From: Halicephalobus mephisto | Taxonomy: Eukaryota; Nematoda; Chromadorea; Rhabditida; Panagrolaimidae | Assembly: GCA_009193035.1 (NCBI GenBank) | Contig: SWDT01000016.1 | Location: forward strand, 310,001 to 374,000 | DNA length: 64,000 bases | Reading direction: 5' to 3' | In this document: one piece after another, positions 1-13,829 of the stretch | How the letters are laid out: every line of letters starts with the position of its first letter | Numbering within the stretch: position 1 is the first letter of the stretch | Made by a program: the position numbers and the translations under genes | Notes under the pieces: model-generated | What the model saw: the letters and a program-made list of their open reading frames with translations, nothing else | What the model was told of the DNA's origin: nothing | The model's database searches: none

Positions 1-831
1 AAAACACGTGAAATTGAGTAATCGACAATTTTGTTCTTTTTATTGATCAGCAAATGAAAAGTCAAATCTGGCTTGTTTCTTTACCCTTGCTCACTTATGA
101 CTGATTTCCGGTTTTAAAACGACTTAATTTTTTTTTGAAATTGAAGCTAATTTATTTTTTTTTTAAATTTAAAATTTGGTTATTTTAATTTTGATTATAT
201 GTTTTTTTAGTTTTATTTTTAAAAAGTTATTCCTTATAACTGAAATTATGGTTTTCAGTTTTTATCTAGTCTTCATTTTCACGACCATCTGGCTGATTTC
301 CGCACCAGCTGCCTTAATTCAATCTTGGAGAATCAAAAAACCGTAAAATAGTAGTTTTGGAACTTGTTCTTGGTTGAATCTGGATAGTTGAGATGGTTTC
401 AATGTCAGAAACATTGTTTTTTAGATGTTTATTTTTTTAAATGTTAAAAAAATTTTTTTTCGAGATTTTTATCAATTTTTAATAATTAACTAAAAATTTT
501 GTTTTGAAATTTAATTTTTTAATTATTTTTGAATATTCGTTGTAGGAGTTTTGAATTTTGATATTTTCCCGTTGAGACCTTATGGATTTATTTTTCGTGT
601 CGGACTGTCATTTTTAAACTAAAATTATGTTGAATTTTATTTTTTTGTTTTTTAGTATGTCTGATTTTGCTTATTGATTCTGATTCAGGAATCCAGAATT
701 GAATTATGAGCGCAATGAGAGAAAAAACGATTGTGGATTTATCCCAATCAGGAAGACACATTAGCTACATTTCTTACTGTTTGTTGCCTTTTTTATTTGT
801 GAAAATACATTTTGACATGGTTTTATTCCAG

Positions 832-3800
832 ATTCGAGTTCAGATGATGATTCTACTTTGGGATCTTCAAATCCTCAAGAACAAAATAGGCCGTCTAAGA
901 AGGTGAATAATAAGAAAAGTACTCCTCAATTAGAAACAAACGGAGAACGACCAATTGCCGAAAATAACAATTCTAAAAGGATAGAAAAGACTTCAGATGA
1001 AGTAAAACCGAGACCGAAGTTGTTGAGACATAGAAGTAGAGATCCTCAAGGAAAAGACACGGAAAATTTGTCTCCTGGAGGCAATGGATCGCCGTTGCAG
1101 AGGTTGTTGAACGAAGAACAGAAATTAAGAAAACAGAATAAAGTAAGTTTTTTTTTGTAAATATTTGTGGGAAAATTTCGACTGAAATTTGGATTTTTAC
1201 TTTAAGAAAAAGTTTAAAAAAAAACGAATTTTCACTTTGAAAAATATATGAATAGGTTTTTTTTTAAATAAGATTTTATTTTTGGAAGAATTTTGAAAGA
1301 AAAATTCTATGACAAAAATGGTACTTTTAGGATGTTGGAAAATTTTTGTTTTGAGAATGGAAATTTTTTTAGGATTATTTTTTTCTTTTTGAGACCACTT
1401 TTTTCGAATAATTTTTTTAAAAAATATAATTTAATTTTTTTGTTTAAAAATAACTTCCTTGTTTCTCCTTTTTTTTCTTCAAGAACATTTAGGATAATTT
1501 TCTACAATAATTCCCTAAATGTCTTTTTGCATTTTTCAATAGTTTACATGATAGATTCATACTTTTTCAGTGAGATAATAGCTCCTTACAAGCTGCAATT
1601 ACGAGAGCAATTTATAGTTGCGAAAGAACAATTGCCTCCGGGCTTCCATAATTTTTGATGTTCTTTCTAAAATTAGAAAAAAAAATTATTTTAAAAATAG
1701 ACAGTTTTTCTAATTTCAATTATCTTCAGAGATCGAGTCAGATCTTCGGTGTAGAACCTCCGATTGTTGCTGCTGTGGAGAGATCCCAAGGGGAATGTTA
1801 CAATAAACCTCTTCCTGATATTGCTGATAGAGCTCTTCCGAAACCTCCGGAAGATCCAGATTCTTTGAGTGACGATCACGAAGCTGTATATGTGAATACA
1901 AATTCTACAAACGATAGTGGAGTTGGAAGCACTACGGGAGTCTGTTCTGCTCAAGACTACGCGAATACTAGAATTCGTAAGTCCAGTCCTTTTTGGGGAA
2001 AATGTCCAATTTTCGAGTGCCCACTGGCTTAAACGAGTTGGCTTAGTTTGAAGTTTTTAGATTTTTCGGCAAAAAGAGAAGGTTTTTAGTTTTGAGGATA
2101 TTTTTGAGATTTGATAGTGTCTAAAAATAGGCAAAAGTAGTTTTTACTAGATACTATTCAATTTTGATTTTAATGAAATCAAGAAAAGGGATTTTTGATA
2201 GTAACTAGGAATTGGTCAAAATTTATTTTATCAGTCACTATCCAAGATTGCATTTGTGAGGTTAAGGGATTTTTGATAGTAACTAGAAATTGGGCAAAAT
2301 TTATTTTATCAGTCACTATCCAAGATTGCATTTGTGAGGTTAAGGGATTTTTAATAGTAACTAGGAATTGGTCAAAATTTGTCATATCAGTCACTATCCA
2401 AGATTGCATTTGTGAGATCAATGAATTTTAGATAGTAATTATGAAATTTAGTAATTGATTTTTTATAATATTTTTAGATAAAAATATAAAGTATTTAGAA
2501 AGTTTTAAAATTCTTCAGAATTTACTAAAATTATGTAAATATTAATTTTTGAAATTTTGAATTTGAAAGTTTTAAAAATTCATCCCGAATTAGTTTTTTG
2601 AGATTTTTTGCATTTTTTATAATTGTATGATTTCGGAACTTTTCAGAATCACGTAACCGCAAAATCTCAGTTTGATCTTAATTTTTAAATTCTGGAAATT
2701 TATGTCGATGCAATTTTTTCGAAATTTCATTGCATTCATCTTTTTTTATAAAAGTTTAATTATTTTTTAAATAGTATCTAAAACTTTGTTAATTTTGATA
2801 GTGACTAGTTAAACATTATTTGGAAATTTGAATAATATTTAAATTGATTTATTTTTTGAATTTCATAATCAGTATTCAATGATAGTGTCTACAAAGTTGG
2901 GGAAATTGGAATTTTTAAACACTGTTGTTTCAGAAATTTGATTTTTAGTATTTTTTAAATTTTCGACTTAATTTTTCTTTTTTAGCTCTTCGGCAAACCA
3001 AAGTGAGTCAAAAGATCCAACAAATCATGCTGAGTCTCCAGGTTGGTTGATATCCTTTATCCTTTAATCCGGCGGCGATTTGCAATAGAGAACGATTAAG
3101 AACACTTGATGAATATCAGCAAAGATTCTTTTGATTTACAACTTCGATGTTGCTTAACTGACCTCATCTGGTCGTAACAAGTTGTTAGGACCTCTTTGAA
3201 CTTATTTTCGTTCTTTTTATGATCTTCCGCTCGGAGTTTTTATAAATCGATTGGTCATTTGAAGCGCCGTAGTTATTTGACCTAGGATAGGTCACTCAAC
3301 TTTGCATTCTTCACATATTTTTTTTCTGACTGGTCAACAGTATTTTGCGGGCACTCTTGATTCTGCATCTAAGAGGAAATTGAATCAAGTGGCCTTTGTT
3401 TTAGGGTTTAGAACATTCGAGGACAGGTTTTGGATACTGTTCAAGAAATCATCGAAATTGGTTTTTTTGAGCACTATTCAAAGTTGGTTTTATTGATAGG
3501 AATTTGGATAGTATCCGAGAAGAATAATTTTTGGGAATTTTAGACACTATTCTGAACTGATTTTATTGAAAGTAATTTTGGATAGTGTTTGGGAAATTTT
3601 GGAGAATTATTCTTTTTGGACACTATTTAGGATTATTGAGAATAATTTTGGATGTTGTTTAGAAATCATTGAAGTTGATTTTCAGATATTTTCCAAAATT
3701 ACTTTTAATAAAGTTAATTTAAGATAGTGTCCAAAAAGAGCATTTTTAAAACTCTTGAGACACTATTCAATTTTGCTCGAACTATTGTAAATTTGAATAG

Positions 3801-6800
3801 TATCTCGAAAGAATAGTTTTTATGCACTATTGAAAATTATATTCAATGAAAAAGTCTAGAATAGCATTCGGAAGAAAAATTTCATTATTTTTTTGAATAT
3901 TGGTCATACCTATTCTTTTTGAACATGCTTCTTTTTCTTCCAACTTTGATTTATTTTCTTGTTTTAGTTTGTTGATCATTTTCTATCTGGCTAAATTTTC
4001 ATAGTTGATTTAATTTTTTATAACTAAAATGTCAGAAAAATTGATATGCTTTTGGAAATTATGAAAAATGATGAATGAGAAAACAAATCCATCATTCGTT
4101 TTGATTTCTTTTTACTCAAGTTTTAATAACCGGATTCTCAAATGAAACGCGACAAAGCTCAGGAAAGGCTTAGGCTCTATTTCGCGCTTTGAATTTTTTC
4201 AAGGATCAGTTTTCAAGGAATTTTTGTCACAAATCTCAAGTGGATATTTGGAATATTTTATATATATAAAGTTTTTTTGTGAGAAATTAGAAAAAATTTA
4301 AAAATTGATCTTGTGTGGAAAATATAAATTTTTAGAAATTATTTGAAACTGAATTTGGATCTTGAAAGGAAATTTTGAAAGATTAGATTTCTTGTAAGAT
4401 TAAGAATTTAAAACTTTGCATTTCTCGAAGCGAATGTTGTTTTGCAATAAACCCGTGATGTTGATGGATGGCTTGTCAAATATCTTTTTTTCTAAATTGT
4501 GTAAATTTTTGTTTTAAATAAATATCTATAAAAATTAGGTTGTCAAGGTCCTGGAAGGAAATTATCAATTTTTCATTAAAGATCCTATGTGGATTATTAT
4601 TTTTTAAAATATTTAAGTTTTTTATTCAAGACCTAATGATTAATTTTTTTGACTTGAAAAATGTGTACTTTACGTTAGTATTATTAATGATTTCGAATTA
4701 ATCTCAAAACAAATTTTATCTTTTTTATTTGTAACTAATGGCAATTGTTGTTGTTTGAAAAAAGTAGAGGATTTGTGCTTTTTGCAATCATCAAATTGTC
4801 TGTCCACTCTTCTTCCTTTTCTCAAGCTTCCGTTTTCCGTCGTTTATCGAGTCCACTCACTGGACTCGATAATTTTTCACTGAAAAATGAATTTCTAGCT
4901 TTGAATACTATTATTGTTTATTTTATAAATAAATTTTTTTCGGAATCTTATTCATTGCCTTTGGCACTTTTTGATTTTTTTTTGCAAAAAGTTGATTAAA
5001 GATTCCAAAAATAAAATTTTGAGGACTTCGTACCTTGAATTTTTTTGGAAAATTTAGGGACAGATTGCCTCAAACAATTTTTTGACTATTAAAAAAGGGA
5101 ATTGACAAGTTTTGGTCCTGGAGTGAAAATGATTCTTTCGTGGTGAGATATGATTGTTATTGAATTGATCCTGAAAAGAGAGTTTTGAACTTGATCTTGA
5201 GGAGAAAATTCGAACCAAGTTTTGGAAAAAGTTTTACTTGATTAGTGGTAGTGATTTTCGTGGTGAGATAGAATATGATTAAATTGGTCCTGAAAAGAAA
5301 GTTTTGAATTTGGTCTTAGTAGAAACTTTAATTTCCTAGTTTTGGAAAAAGTTTTTATTAGTGGTAGTGATTTTCGTGGTGGGATTTTTCGCATTTAACT
5401 TTTTTACGAATTTTGAATGAAATTTTTACTTGAAATTGAAAACTGGTCCTGAATGGAAAGATCTTTCTTGAAAGTCGTTTTTCTCAAAATGAAAACTCTA
5501 AAATATTTGACACTTGTTTATCCAATCGATAAAATAAGATGTCCCATCCGATGCTAACAAAATTTCAAGTGGTCAAAACGGTGCGCAGTTTTTATTGAAT
5601 GGTTCAAGTTTCTTGACCGGTCAAGATAAGTGAGAAATAAATTTTCTTTCGATTACTTTTTTAAATTGCAATATTATTCTTCTTTTTCCCGATTGACAGC
5701 AATCTTTCTTCGACAAAACAGCTGCCCATCAAAACGTTTTTGAGGATTTGCCGATGAAAAAAAAACTTTTTTTTGTTGATTTTACTTTTTGCCAAAATGT
5801 ACCTTAGTGTTTTTAAAAATTTTTTTATAAAATGTGGTTTAAAATTTTTAAATTTCTTAAGTAATTTTATTTTTTAGTAAAATGAAATTAAATATGTTCT
5901 AAAATTTTTTTGACAAAATGTGACTGAATATTTAGAAATTTTTTTGATAAAATGTGACTTAAATTTAAAGAATATTTCTGGCAAAGTGTACCGAGTTATT
6001 TTTGAACATATTTTTTGGCGAAATGTGACTGAATATTTAGAATTTTTTTGGCGAAATGTGACTAAATATTAAAAAATTTTTTTTAATAAAGTGTACCTAG
6101 TTATTTTTTAACGTTTCATTTTTTTGTAAAATGTAACTAAATATTTTTTAAAAATGAATTTTTTTATAAAACATGACTAATTTTTTATTTTACTTTTGCT
6201 AAGATGTAATTTGACATTTTGTGAAATTTTTTTATTTTTTGTAAAATGTAACTTAAAGTTTTTTAAAAACCTTTGGTTTTATTTTTTTGGAAAAATGTGT
6301 CTAAATTTTTTTATTTTTTCGGACCATGTGTAATCTCGGCAGTATTTCCTCTGTTCTGGACCAATTTAACGTTTAATTTATTTTTTTTATTTTTTTTACT
6401 TTTTTACACTAAAATCGAATCTCATTGACTATTAGTTTTTATTTAGAATGGAGTTATAAATAAGGTTGAGAATATTTGGTTATAAAGAAATTGGACACTG
6501 CGAGGAATTTTTATTTTTGAAAATGGAATTAACTTTATGATTTTCCTTCTTGGTTTGGAATTTGAGAACTGTGAGAGGGACAGGAAATGAGAATTTTCGT
6601 GTTAAGATCCTTTTTTAATTTTGGAAGATTTTCGCTTTGAGACTCTTTTTTTGATTTTGGAAGATTTTCGCTTTGAGACTCTTTTTTTAATTTTGGAAGA
6701 TTTTCGCTTTGAGATTTTTTTTTGATTTTGGAAGATTTTCGCTTTGAGATTTTTTTTTGATTTTGGAAAATCTTGGGATTTCTAAGAGCTCTTGATTCGA

Positions 6801-9800
6801 AAACTGTATTTTAGCCAGATGGTAGGTAGTTTGACAGACAATAAGTGCCAAGTTTTTATTTTTGCTTCAGGACATGTTTTAATTTTTCACTGAATAAATA
6901 TCAGAACGAAAATATTAAATTTTAGAATTTATTTTTTATATTAAGAAAAAAATTACAAAATCATTTTGATTGAAAAATGTTATTTTTTAATTTTTGACTT
7001 TTGACACAAAAATTAGAAATTTTTGAAATTAAATACGTATTTTTTCTGCTTTTTTGTAAATAATTTTTGCTGCAAAATAATTCTTTTATTTTTATTGTTT
7101 CCCATAGCGAAAATTGATCACCTACTTTGAGACCACTTCCTCGACTTTTTCTCACCTCAGATGACTCGTTCGTAAAAAATTTGACATCTTTCGAAATTTT
7201 TGCTCTTTCGAAACTAAGGTCAATCGTGGGAAATCCTTTATCCTTTCGCGTTTCTTCTTTATCCTATTGATTCTGTTGATTTAGGTTTGATTCCTTATTG
7301 AAAAAAATGAATTAAAAATTTTTTGATTTATTTGAGAAAAAAAAATGTACGTATTTATGGAACAAATGGAACAACGTCGCGGGTCGAATCAAAATTCTGC
7401 TCTTCATGTACCCCATCATCATCATCATCATCATCATAAGACGAAACATCATAGTCATCATGAAGGAGGTCCTGGAACGAGTTCAAAGTACTTGATCCCG
7501 ATTAGTCCATCTGGTGGAAAAGTTAGAACTCATGTTGTTTATCCTGATGATGTGGTAATTTCTAAAAAGGAAGATTCCAATGTGGTTTTGCGACGAAGAC
7601 AAAGTTCAGCTGTTTCTAGAACGAATGTAGAATCTCAGAAAGAAAAAAGACTTTCTCATCAAAATACCCCTCAGCATTTGCATGCATTCCCGAATCTTCC
7701 TGCTCCAGTTTCTTTGTTTACAGCGGAGAATCCTACAGGGATTGTTAGGAAACAATCGATCGTGACAGGACCACCATTACCCTTGAACAATCCTCCTCCT
7801 ATGCCGAGGAGACCCAGCGGAAGTGACTGCCATTCCACTCCGACCTCGCCCATCTTCATCAGGAAATCCAATGTTGCTCAAAGTCAGAATAACCTCAATC
7901 AGAACCCTAGACCCCGCGGAGGGGTGAGGGAAGCCATAATGATGAGAAGTAAATCTCAATCTCGACCGATACTCAAAGAAGAAGCTGTTTATGACGTCAT
8001 TCAACATCCTAAACTTCGTGGATTAGCTAATTCTCCTCCTAAAAATAAAAGAGCCGTAATTCCATCTGGAAAACGTTCGGCTCCATCTACACCGGTTTCA
8101 CAAAGAAAATTGCTTATGTCTTCTAGTATTTCTAATCTTGTAAAACCGAAATTTCGTCTTCCATTGTCTACAGATAATTCAGTTATTTTAGAAATTTTTG
8201 ATCCTGAAAAAAATGATAGAAGAAGAGCAATAATTGAAAAATTAGCTAAAATATCTGCTTATGATGAAATTGGTTTTGATCTTATTCAACAAGAATTGAG
8301 ATCTTTTGCGCAATTAAAAATTTTACCTATTGGTCGTTCTCGAAAAATGCAAATTGCTGATCTTCCTGGAATTGAAGAATGGCATTCAAATTTGATTATG
8401 AAAAAACATAAGTTGAATAATTTACAGAGACCAAAAAGAAAACCATTGCAAGAGTTTTACAATGACGACGATGCAGAATTGGAAGGTTAGTTTAGTATTA
8501 TTTATTGTTACATATATCCAGAGATATTTCAATATATGAATAGTGATTTTTAGTTAATTAGAAAAAATTCCGATATATAAAAATAATTCTTTTCGAAATT
8601 TCGAAAAACTTGTATATCAAAATTTTTAGAAGAACTTATATCAGTTTTTTTGAAGAACTTATATATCAAAACCTTTTTGAAAATACTGAATAACCTTTTT
8701 TACATGGTTTTCAATATACTATTAATTGATAAACGCTTGAGATGATTTCGATATATCGGTTTTTTCGATAAGTATTATTTTATAATCATTCAGACTTTTT
8801 TCTAATTACCCTTTTAATTTTTATAAGAATTATTCTCACTTGTCCTTTTCAGCTCTCTCTAAAATTGTCGATCCGAATGCCCCTAGACCCTCAGGAACTA
8901 TGATAACTCCAGCTAGAGGAGATTTCCCTGTCGCCATTGCTTCTAATGGAAGAACTCCGACATCTCCTAAATCCCTTGACTCTCTGCTGGAACGATATGC
9001 TCACATTCAAGGAAAGTCAAATTGCGCAGTAGTTTTGGACCATTCTGGGAAGTTGTCTCATTCTTTGACTTATGGTGAGTTTTATTTTTTAAAATAATTA
9101 TTGATGTATTAATTTCAGCAAAACTGCATTCTCGAGCACTCAAAGTGGCTCACATGCTTCAAACAAAGATGGTTACTGTTCATGTTCCTAATTCTGGAAA
9201 GGAAAAAGTGCCATTATGTATTCCTGGAGATCGAGTGGCTCTAGTTTATCCAAACACAGAACCTCTGGCGTTTTTGACTGCTTTCTATGGCTGTATTATT
9301 GGAGGAATGGTTCCTGTTCCTGTGGAAGTTCCGTTGACCAAGAGAGATGCTGGTTTGCAACAATTTGGATTTCTACTAGGTTCATGTGGAGTCCGAGTAG
9401 CTTTGACTTCAGAATCTTGTCTGAAAGGACTTCCAAAAGCTGGAAACCAAGCTAATTCAAATAGTGGTAATCAGAATGGGATGAGTAATGGTAACTCGAG
9501 TTATCATTATTCTACTAATGGATCTACAGGATCCGGAGGAAGTGGAAGTGGTTCTTATTTGCCTTCCTCGAATACCTCCACAAGTCCTCATGATGTTGCT
9601 GATTTCAAGGGCTGGCCTAGAATGCAATGGATTGTTACAGAACATTTATCCAAGGTTGGAAAAGATTGGAAACCTCAATCTGCTACAGCTAATAGTGAAA
9701 CAGCTTACATCGAGTACATTACGGACAAGGAAGGCAGTGTCAAGGGAGTTTGTATTTCTAAAGAAGCTATGCTTTCTCATGCTAGAGCTATTGTGGCTGC

Positions 9801-12800
9801 GATGGGGTACAAAGAAGGAGAAACAATGATAAATGTCCTTGATTTTAAAAGGGATGTCGGTCTTTGGCATGGAGTATTGGCAGGAATTTATGCAGGAATG
9901 AAAATTATTTTTGTACCGTATTCTGTTATGAAAGTTAATCCTACTAGTTGGATGTTTCATGCTTCGAAACTTCAAGCAACAACTGCTTTAGTTAAATCAA
10001 GAGATCTTCATTGGTCTGTTATGGCTACTCCAAGAGATTCATCAGGTCAAGTTATTCAACCAAGTGGAAATAATTCTCCAATGCAACTTTCTAGTCTTCG
10101 TTGTATTGTTGTTGCTGATGGTGCTAATCCATGGTCTTTGTCTCCTTGTGAGCAATTTGCAGTGACTTTTCATTCAAGAGGACTTCGACCTGATGCTATT
10201 TGTCCTGTGGCTGGATCACCAGAAACAGGTACAGTATGCCTTAGAAGACCTGCAGAAACAGGAGGAGGAAACAGTGGACGAGGAACTTTGTCGATGTCTG
10301 CTTTGTCTTATAATGTTGTTAGAGTTGATCAAGAAAATAGTTTGACTTCATTGACAGTTCAAGATTCAGGACAAATAGTTCCTGGAGGACTTGCTGTAGT
10401 GGTTAAATCTTCTGGATCTCCGAAACTTTGTAAAACAGATGAAATTGGAGAAATTTGTCTTCATTCTCCATCAACTGCTTCAGGGTATTATGGATTAAAA
10501 GGACAAACAACTCAAGTTTTCCATGTTCAACCATTATCTTCTGAAGATAAACCTCTAGGACCTGCAAATTATGTCCGATCTGGATTGATTGGATTCATGA
10601 CTCCAGAAGGATTAGCTTTCGTAATTGGAAACAAAAATTCAATGATGACTGTTTCTGGAAGACAACACAGTGCAGATGATCTTATTGCTACTGTACTTGC
10701 AGTGGATTCAATGAAATTTATTTATCGAGGAAGAATAGCTGTATTTTCTGTCAAAATTCTTCGAGATGAACGAGTCATTGTTGTGGCTGAACAGAAGGAA
10801 AATGTTGCGGATGAAGAAGCATTTAATTGGATGGTTAGAGTTATTCAAGCAGTGGATTCTATTCATCAATTGAGTCTTTACTGTATTGCACTTGTTCCTG
10901 CGAATAATCTTCCTAAAACACCCTTAGGGGGATTGCATGTGAGTGAAACAAGACAGAGATTCATCGATGGATGTCTTCATCCATCTACATTGCTTATGTG
11001 TCCACAAAGTTCGGTTTTGAATTTACCGAAACCTAGAGAACCACCTCATAATGATGTAGGTCCTGCTGCAATGATGGTTGGAAACTTGGTTCAAGGTGCT
11101 AGGATTGCTGGAGCTGCTGGAAGAGAATTGACAATAGCTCCGGATGAACCAGTATATTTGATAGATATACTTCGTCAAAGAGCTCAACAAACGCCAGATC
11201 ATTTGATGTTTACATTGGTGAATTCGAAAGGAATAGAAGTAGATTCTTTAAATTGTGGACAATTACTCAAGAAAGCTGAAAGAATTGGAGCATTGCTTCT
11301 TGATAAAGGACATTTATCTGCTGGAGATCATGTGGCTTTGATTTTCCCTCCAGGATTGGAATTAATAACTGCTTTTTATGGATGCTTGGCTGCTGGACTT
11401 GTTCCTGTATGTATTCGACCTCCTTCGTCGACAAATCTTGCTGCTACGTTGATCACGGTAAGAATGGTCGTTGATGTTTCGAAATCTGTAGCATTGTTGT
11501 CTACGAATTCCATTATAAAACTTCTGAAATGCAAAGAAGCAAGTCATAGAGTGAATGCCAAAGCTTGGCCAACAATTTTGGACATTGAAGACATGCCGAG
11601 CAGTTCCGTTGCGAGAAGAAGAAATGTTATTGATCAAATTGAAAGAAAATCAATGGATATTTGCTATTTAGATTTTGCAGTATCTACTACGGGTCAACTT
11701 GCTGGAATTGTTGTTTCTACTTTAGGAGCAGCAACTTTATGTAAAAGTTTAAAAGTTGCATGTGAATTATATCCATCAAGACATGTAGCACTTTCGTTAG
11801 ATCCATATTCAGGTCTTGGATTTGCATTATGGACATTGTCAAGTGTTTATGCTGGACATCATTCGATTCTGATTCCTCCTGCAGAAGTTGAAGCAAATCC
11901 TGCATTATGGTTGACAGTTGTTTCTCAACAAAAAGTTAGAGATACTTTTTGCTCGTATTCTGTAATGGAGAATTGTGTGAGAGAATTGGCACCACAAATT
12001 CCTGCTTTGAAAGATAAGGGACTTTCTCTTTCTTGGTAAGTGTTTGATTGTGTAATTTTATTACTCAGATAGTTCTGGTTATTTTAGTATATGAAATTTC
12101 TTTTTCGATAATGAATTAACTTTAATTGTGAAAATAAGTACTTTTAATTTCTCGAAAGTTGTGCAAGTTTGATATATGGAAATTTGACTTTTCAACTTGA
12201 ACAGTTAAAAATAATATATGATGTTTTCTTTACAATATATGAAACCTTAATTTTTAGCCTAAGAACATGTGTAGCAGTTGCTGAAGAACGTCCTCGAGCT
12301 GCCCTCTGCAACGCCTTCTCGAAGCTATTTGCCCCACTTGGATTGTCCCCCAGAGCTGTCTCCACCTCCTTTGGAAGCAGAGTGAACGTCGGGATCTGCA
12401 TGCAAGGAGCTGCCAGCCCGGATCCATCGATAGTTTACGTCGATGCTAGAGCGCTCAGAAATGACAGAATAGCTTTAGTGGAGAAAGGTGCTCCTCACAG
12501 TTTCCCACTAATGGAGTCTGGAAAGCTTTTGCCTGGAGTAAAAGTTGTTATTGCTAATCCAGAAACTAAAGGACAATGCGCTGATTCTCATCTTGGAGAA
12601 ATTTGGGTTGCTTCTAATCATAATGCTGCGGGTTATTTTTCAATTTTCGGAGAAGAAACGCATCTTCACACCGACCATTTCAATGCCAAGCTGAGGACAG
12701 GAGATATTCAAACAACTTTTGCTAGAACTGGATATTTAGGATTCTTGAAGCAAACTGAATCGATAACGGCTGATGGAGGTGGGTGTTTATAATGAATTCA

Positions 12801-13333
12801 TATATCACGATTAGTCTAAAAGTGATTTTTCATATATGAATAACGATTTTTGGCATGTTGTTCATATATGAATAACGATTTTTGGTGTATGAGAAGTTGA
12901 ATTTGTATATCGGGAATTACTTTTACTTAACGTTTATATATAAAATTTTATTTCAGAACTGCATGATGCAGTCTTCGTCGTGGGAGCTATTGATGAAACG
13001 TTGATGCTGCGAGGAATGCGTTATCACCCAGTCGACCTTGAGTCTACGGTGGTTCGATGTCACAAAAAAGTCATCGAAAGTGCAGTTTTCACATGGACGC
13101 ACCTCCTCGTTGTTGTCGCTGAAACAGATGCTCCAGAAGCTGAAGCCCTCGATCTCATCCCTGCGATTACCTCCAGTATCCTCGAAGACCACCATCTTAC
13201 TGTAGGAGTGGTGGTTCTGGTTGATCCGTTTACAATTCCAATCAACAGTCGAGGAGAGAAGCAAAGGATGCACTTGCGAGACGCTTTTGTCAAAGATCAG
13301 CTTGACCCACTCTACGTCGCCTATAACATGTGA
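832..13333 (+). CDS. dip-2: DIP2 (disco-interacting protein 2) homologue, 5' end outside window
   Basis: DIP2 proteins carry two tandem adenylate-forming (AMP-binding, fatty-acyl-AMP-ligase-like) domains and are linked to lipid (diacylglycerol) metabolism and neuronal morphology. Exons read here: 832-1142, 1730-1976, 2986-3041, 8428-8485, 8853-9074, 9119-12035, 12258-12778, 12957-13333. All phases join and encode about 1,568 residues plus an N-terminus upstream of the window, close to the roughly 1,570 of vertebrate DIP2. Diagnostic stretches are KIQQIMLSLQ-RPKRKPLQEF across the 3041/8428 junction, GDRVALVYPN, VNVLDFKRDVGLWHG, VAEERPRAAL and the end LDPLYVAYNM. The first AMP-binding domain lies at about 8950-11000 and the second at about 11130-13330. 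The first has an extra Ser/Gly/Asn-rich insertion (about 9445-9585). The DMAP1-binding N-terminal domain is not in the window. A candidate poly(A) signal AATAAA is at 13448-13453. Identity is very sure; the 5' exon joins are less so. Confidence 0.93.
2188..2421. repeat. Three tandem 78-bp repeats in a DIP2 intron
   Basis: Copies start at 2188, 2266 and 2344 with the shared beginning GGGATTTTTGATAGTAACTA. The period of 78 is divisible by three and free of stops in one frame on each strand, so it yields spurious ORFs on both strands. Copies differ at only a few positions, so the expansion is fairly recent. Confidence 0.9.
3042..8427 (+). other. Large repeat-rich DIP2 intron
   Basis: This 5.4 kb AT-rich stretch joins exon 2986-3041 to 8428. 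It contains degenerate arrays: GATAGTGT/ACACTATT words at about 3470-3870, a 40-50 bp unit around AAAATGTGACTAAATATTT at about 5880-6310, and a unit of about 36 bp (ATTTTGGAAGATTTTCGCTT) in four near-perfect copies at about 6610-6775. The only convincing coding segment inside is the alternative exon at 7345. Confidence 0.6.
6597..6778. repeat. Short tandem repeat, about 36-bp unit
   Basis: Four near-identical copies of ATTTTGGAAGATTTTCGCTT followed by a variable T-rich spacer, plus decayed ends. It lies in the large DIP2 intron. No coding potential was seen. Confidence 0.8.
7345..8485 (+). CDS. Alternative first exon of the DIP2 gene
   Basis: An uninterrupted 380-codon frame starts at ATG 7345, runs in phase into the conserved RPKRKPLQEF segment and leaves through a donor at 8486. 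Inside it, at 8421-8427, lies a good acceptor (TTTACAG) that is in phase 0 with the upstream exon ending at 3041. Splicing to 8428 therefore gives the vertebrate-like DIP2, while starting at 7345 gives a longer isoform with 361 unique residues. The unique part has a run of eight histidines (about residues 25-32), proline/serine-rich linkers (PPPMPRRPSG) and a more ordered, leucine-rich stretch at about residues 275-355. No convincing acceptor joins it in phase to the 5' exons, so an internal promoter is the simplest reading. Function of the extra region is unknown. Confidence 0.7.
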
Positions 13334-13829
13334 TCGTAAGGTCCTTCCCGGTCTCTTGCCTGTACATTCACTTTCAATGCCTTTGAACTCCATGTCAAGT
13401 TGAATCCAAATTAGATTCTAACTTCCAAAGAATCGTTATTTTACAAAAATAAAAGAGTTGATTAAAAAGTACTCGGAAGGTCGAGGGAGGGGATGATGAA
13501 AATTGAGGGAAATTCCGAAAGAAGTTATAAATTTTGTAAATTCTATAATCTTTATAAAGTTTAAGTCCAATAATGGATTTCTGAGACAGGTTTCATATAA
13601 GATTGTAGAAATTTGCTGATAAAAGAAAAAGTTGTTTAATTTTCGCATTAACGTAAAAGATAAAATTTCCGTTTTTTTATCATTTTTAAATTTCTTTGTT
13701 TTTCAATTTATTAGGATTTATGCGTCTTTTATAATAAGTACAAAAACGAAAAAGAACTTAGAAGATATCAAAAGCAATATTAATAATAATTAAATCACTT
13801 TTTATATTAGGACCAAAATTAATATGTTT
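13334..13829. other. Intergenic, DIP2 3' region
   Basis: This holds the DIP2 3' UTR with AATAAA at 13448-13453, then AT-rich sequence. Nothing else was recognised before the duplicated flank of the next gene family begins. Confidence 0.6.

Noticed and set aside
1293..1658. 121-codon frame in the second DIP2 gap
   Set aside because: Phe/Asn/Lys composition of an AT-rich intron; the flanking exons join in phase without it.
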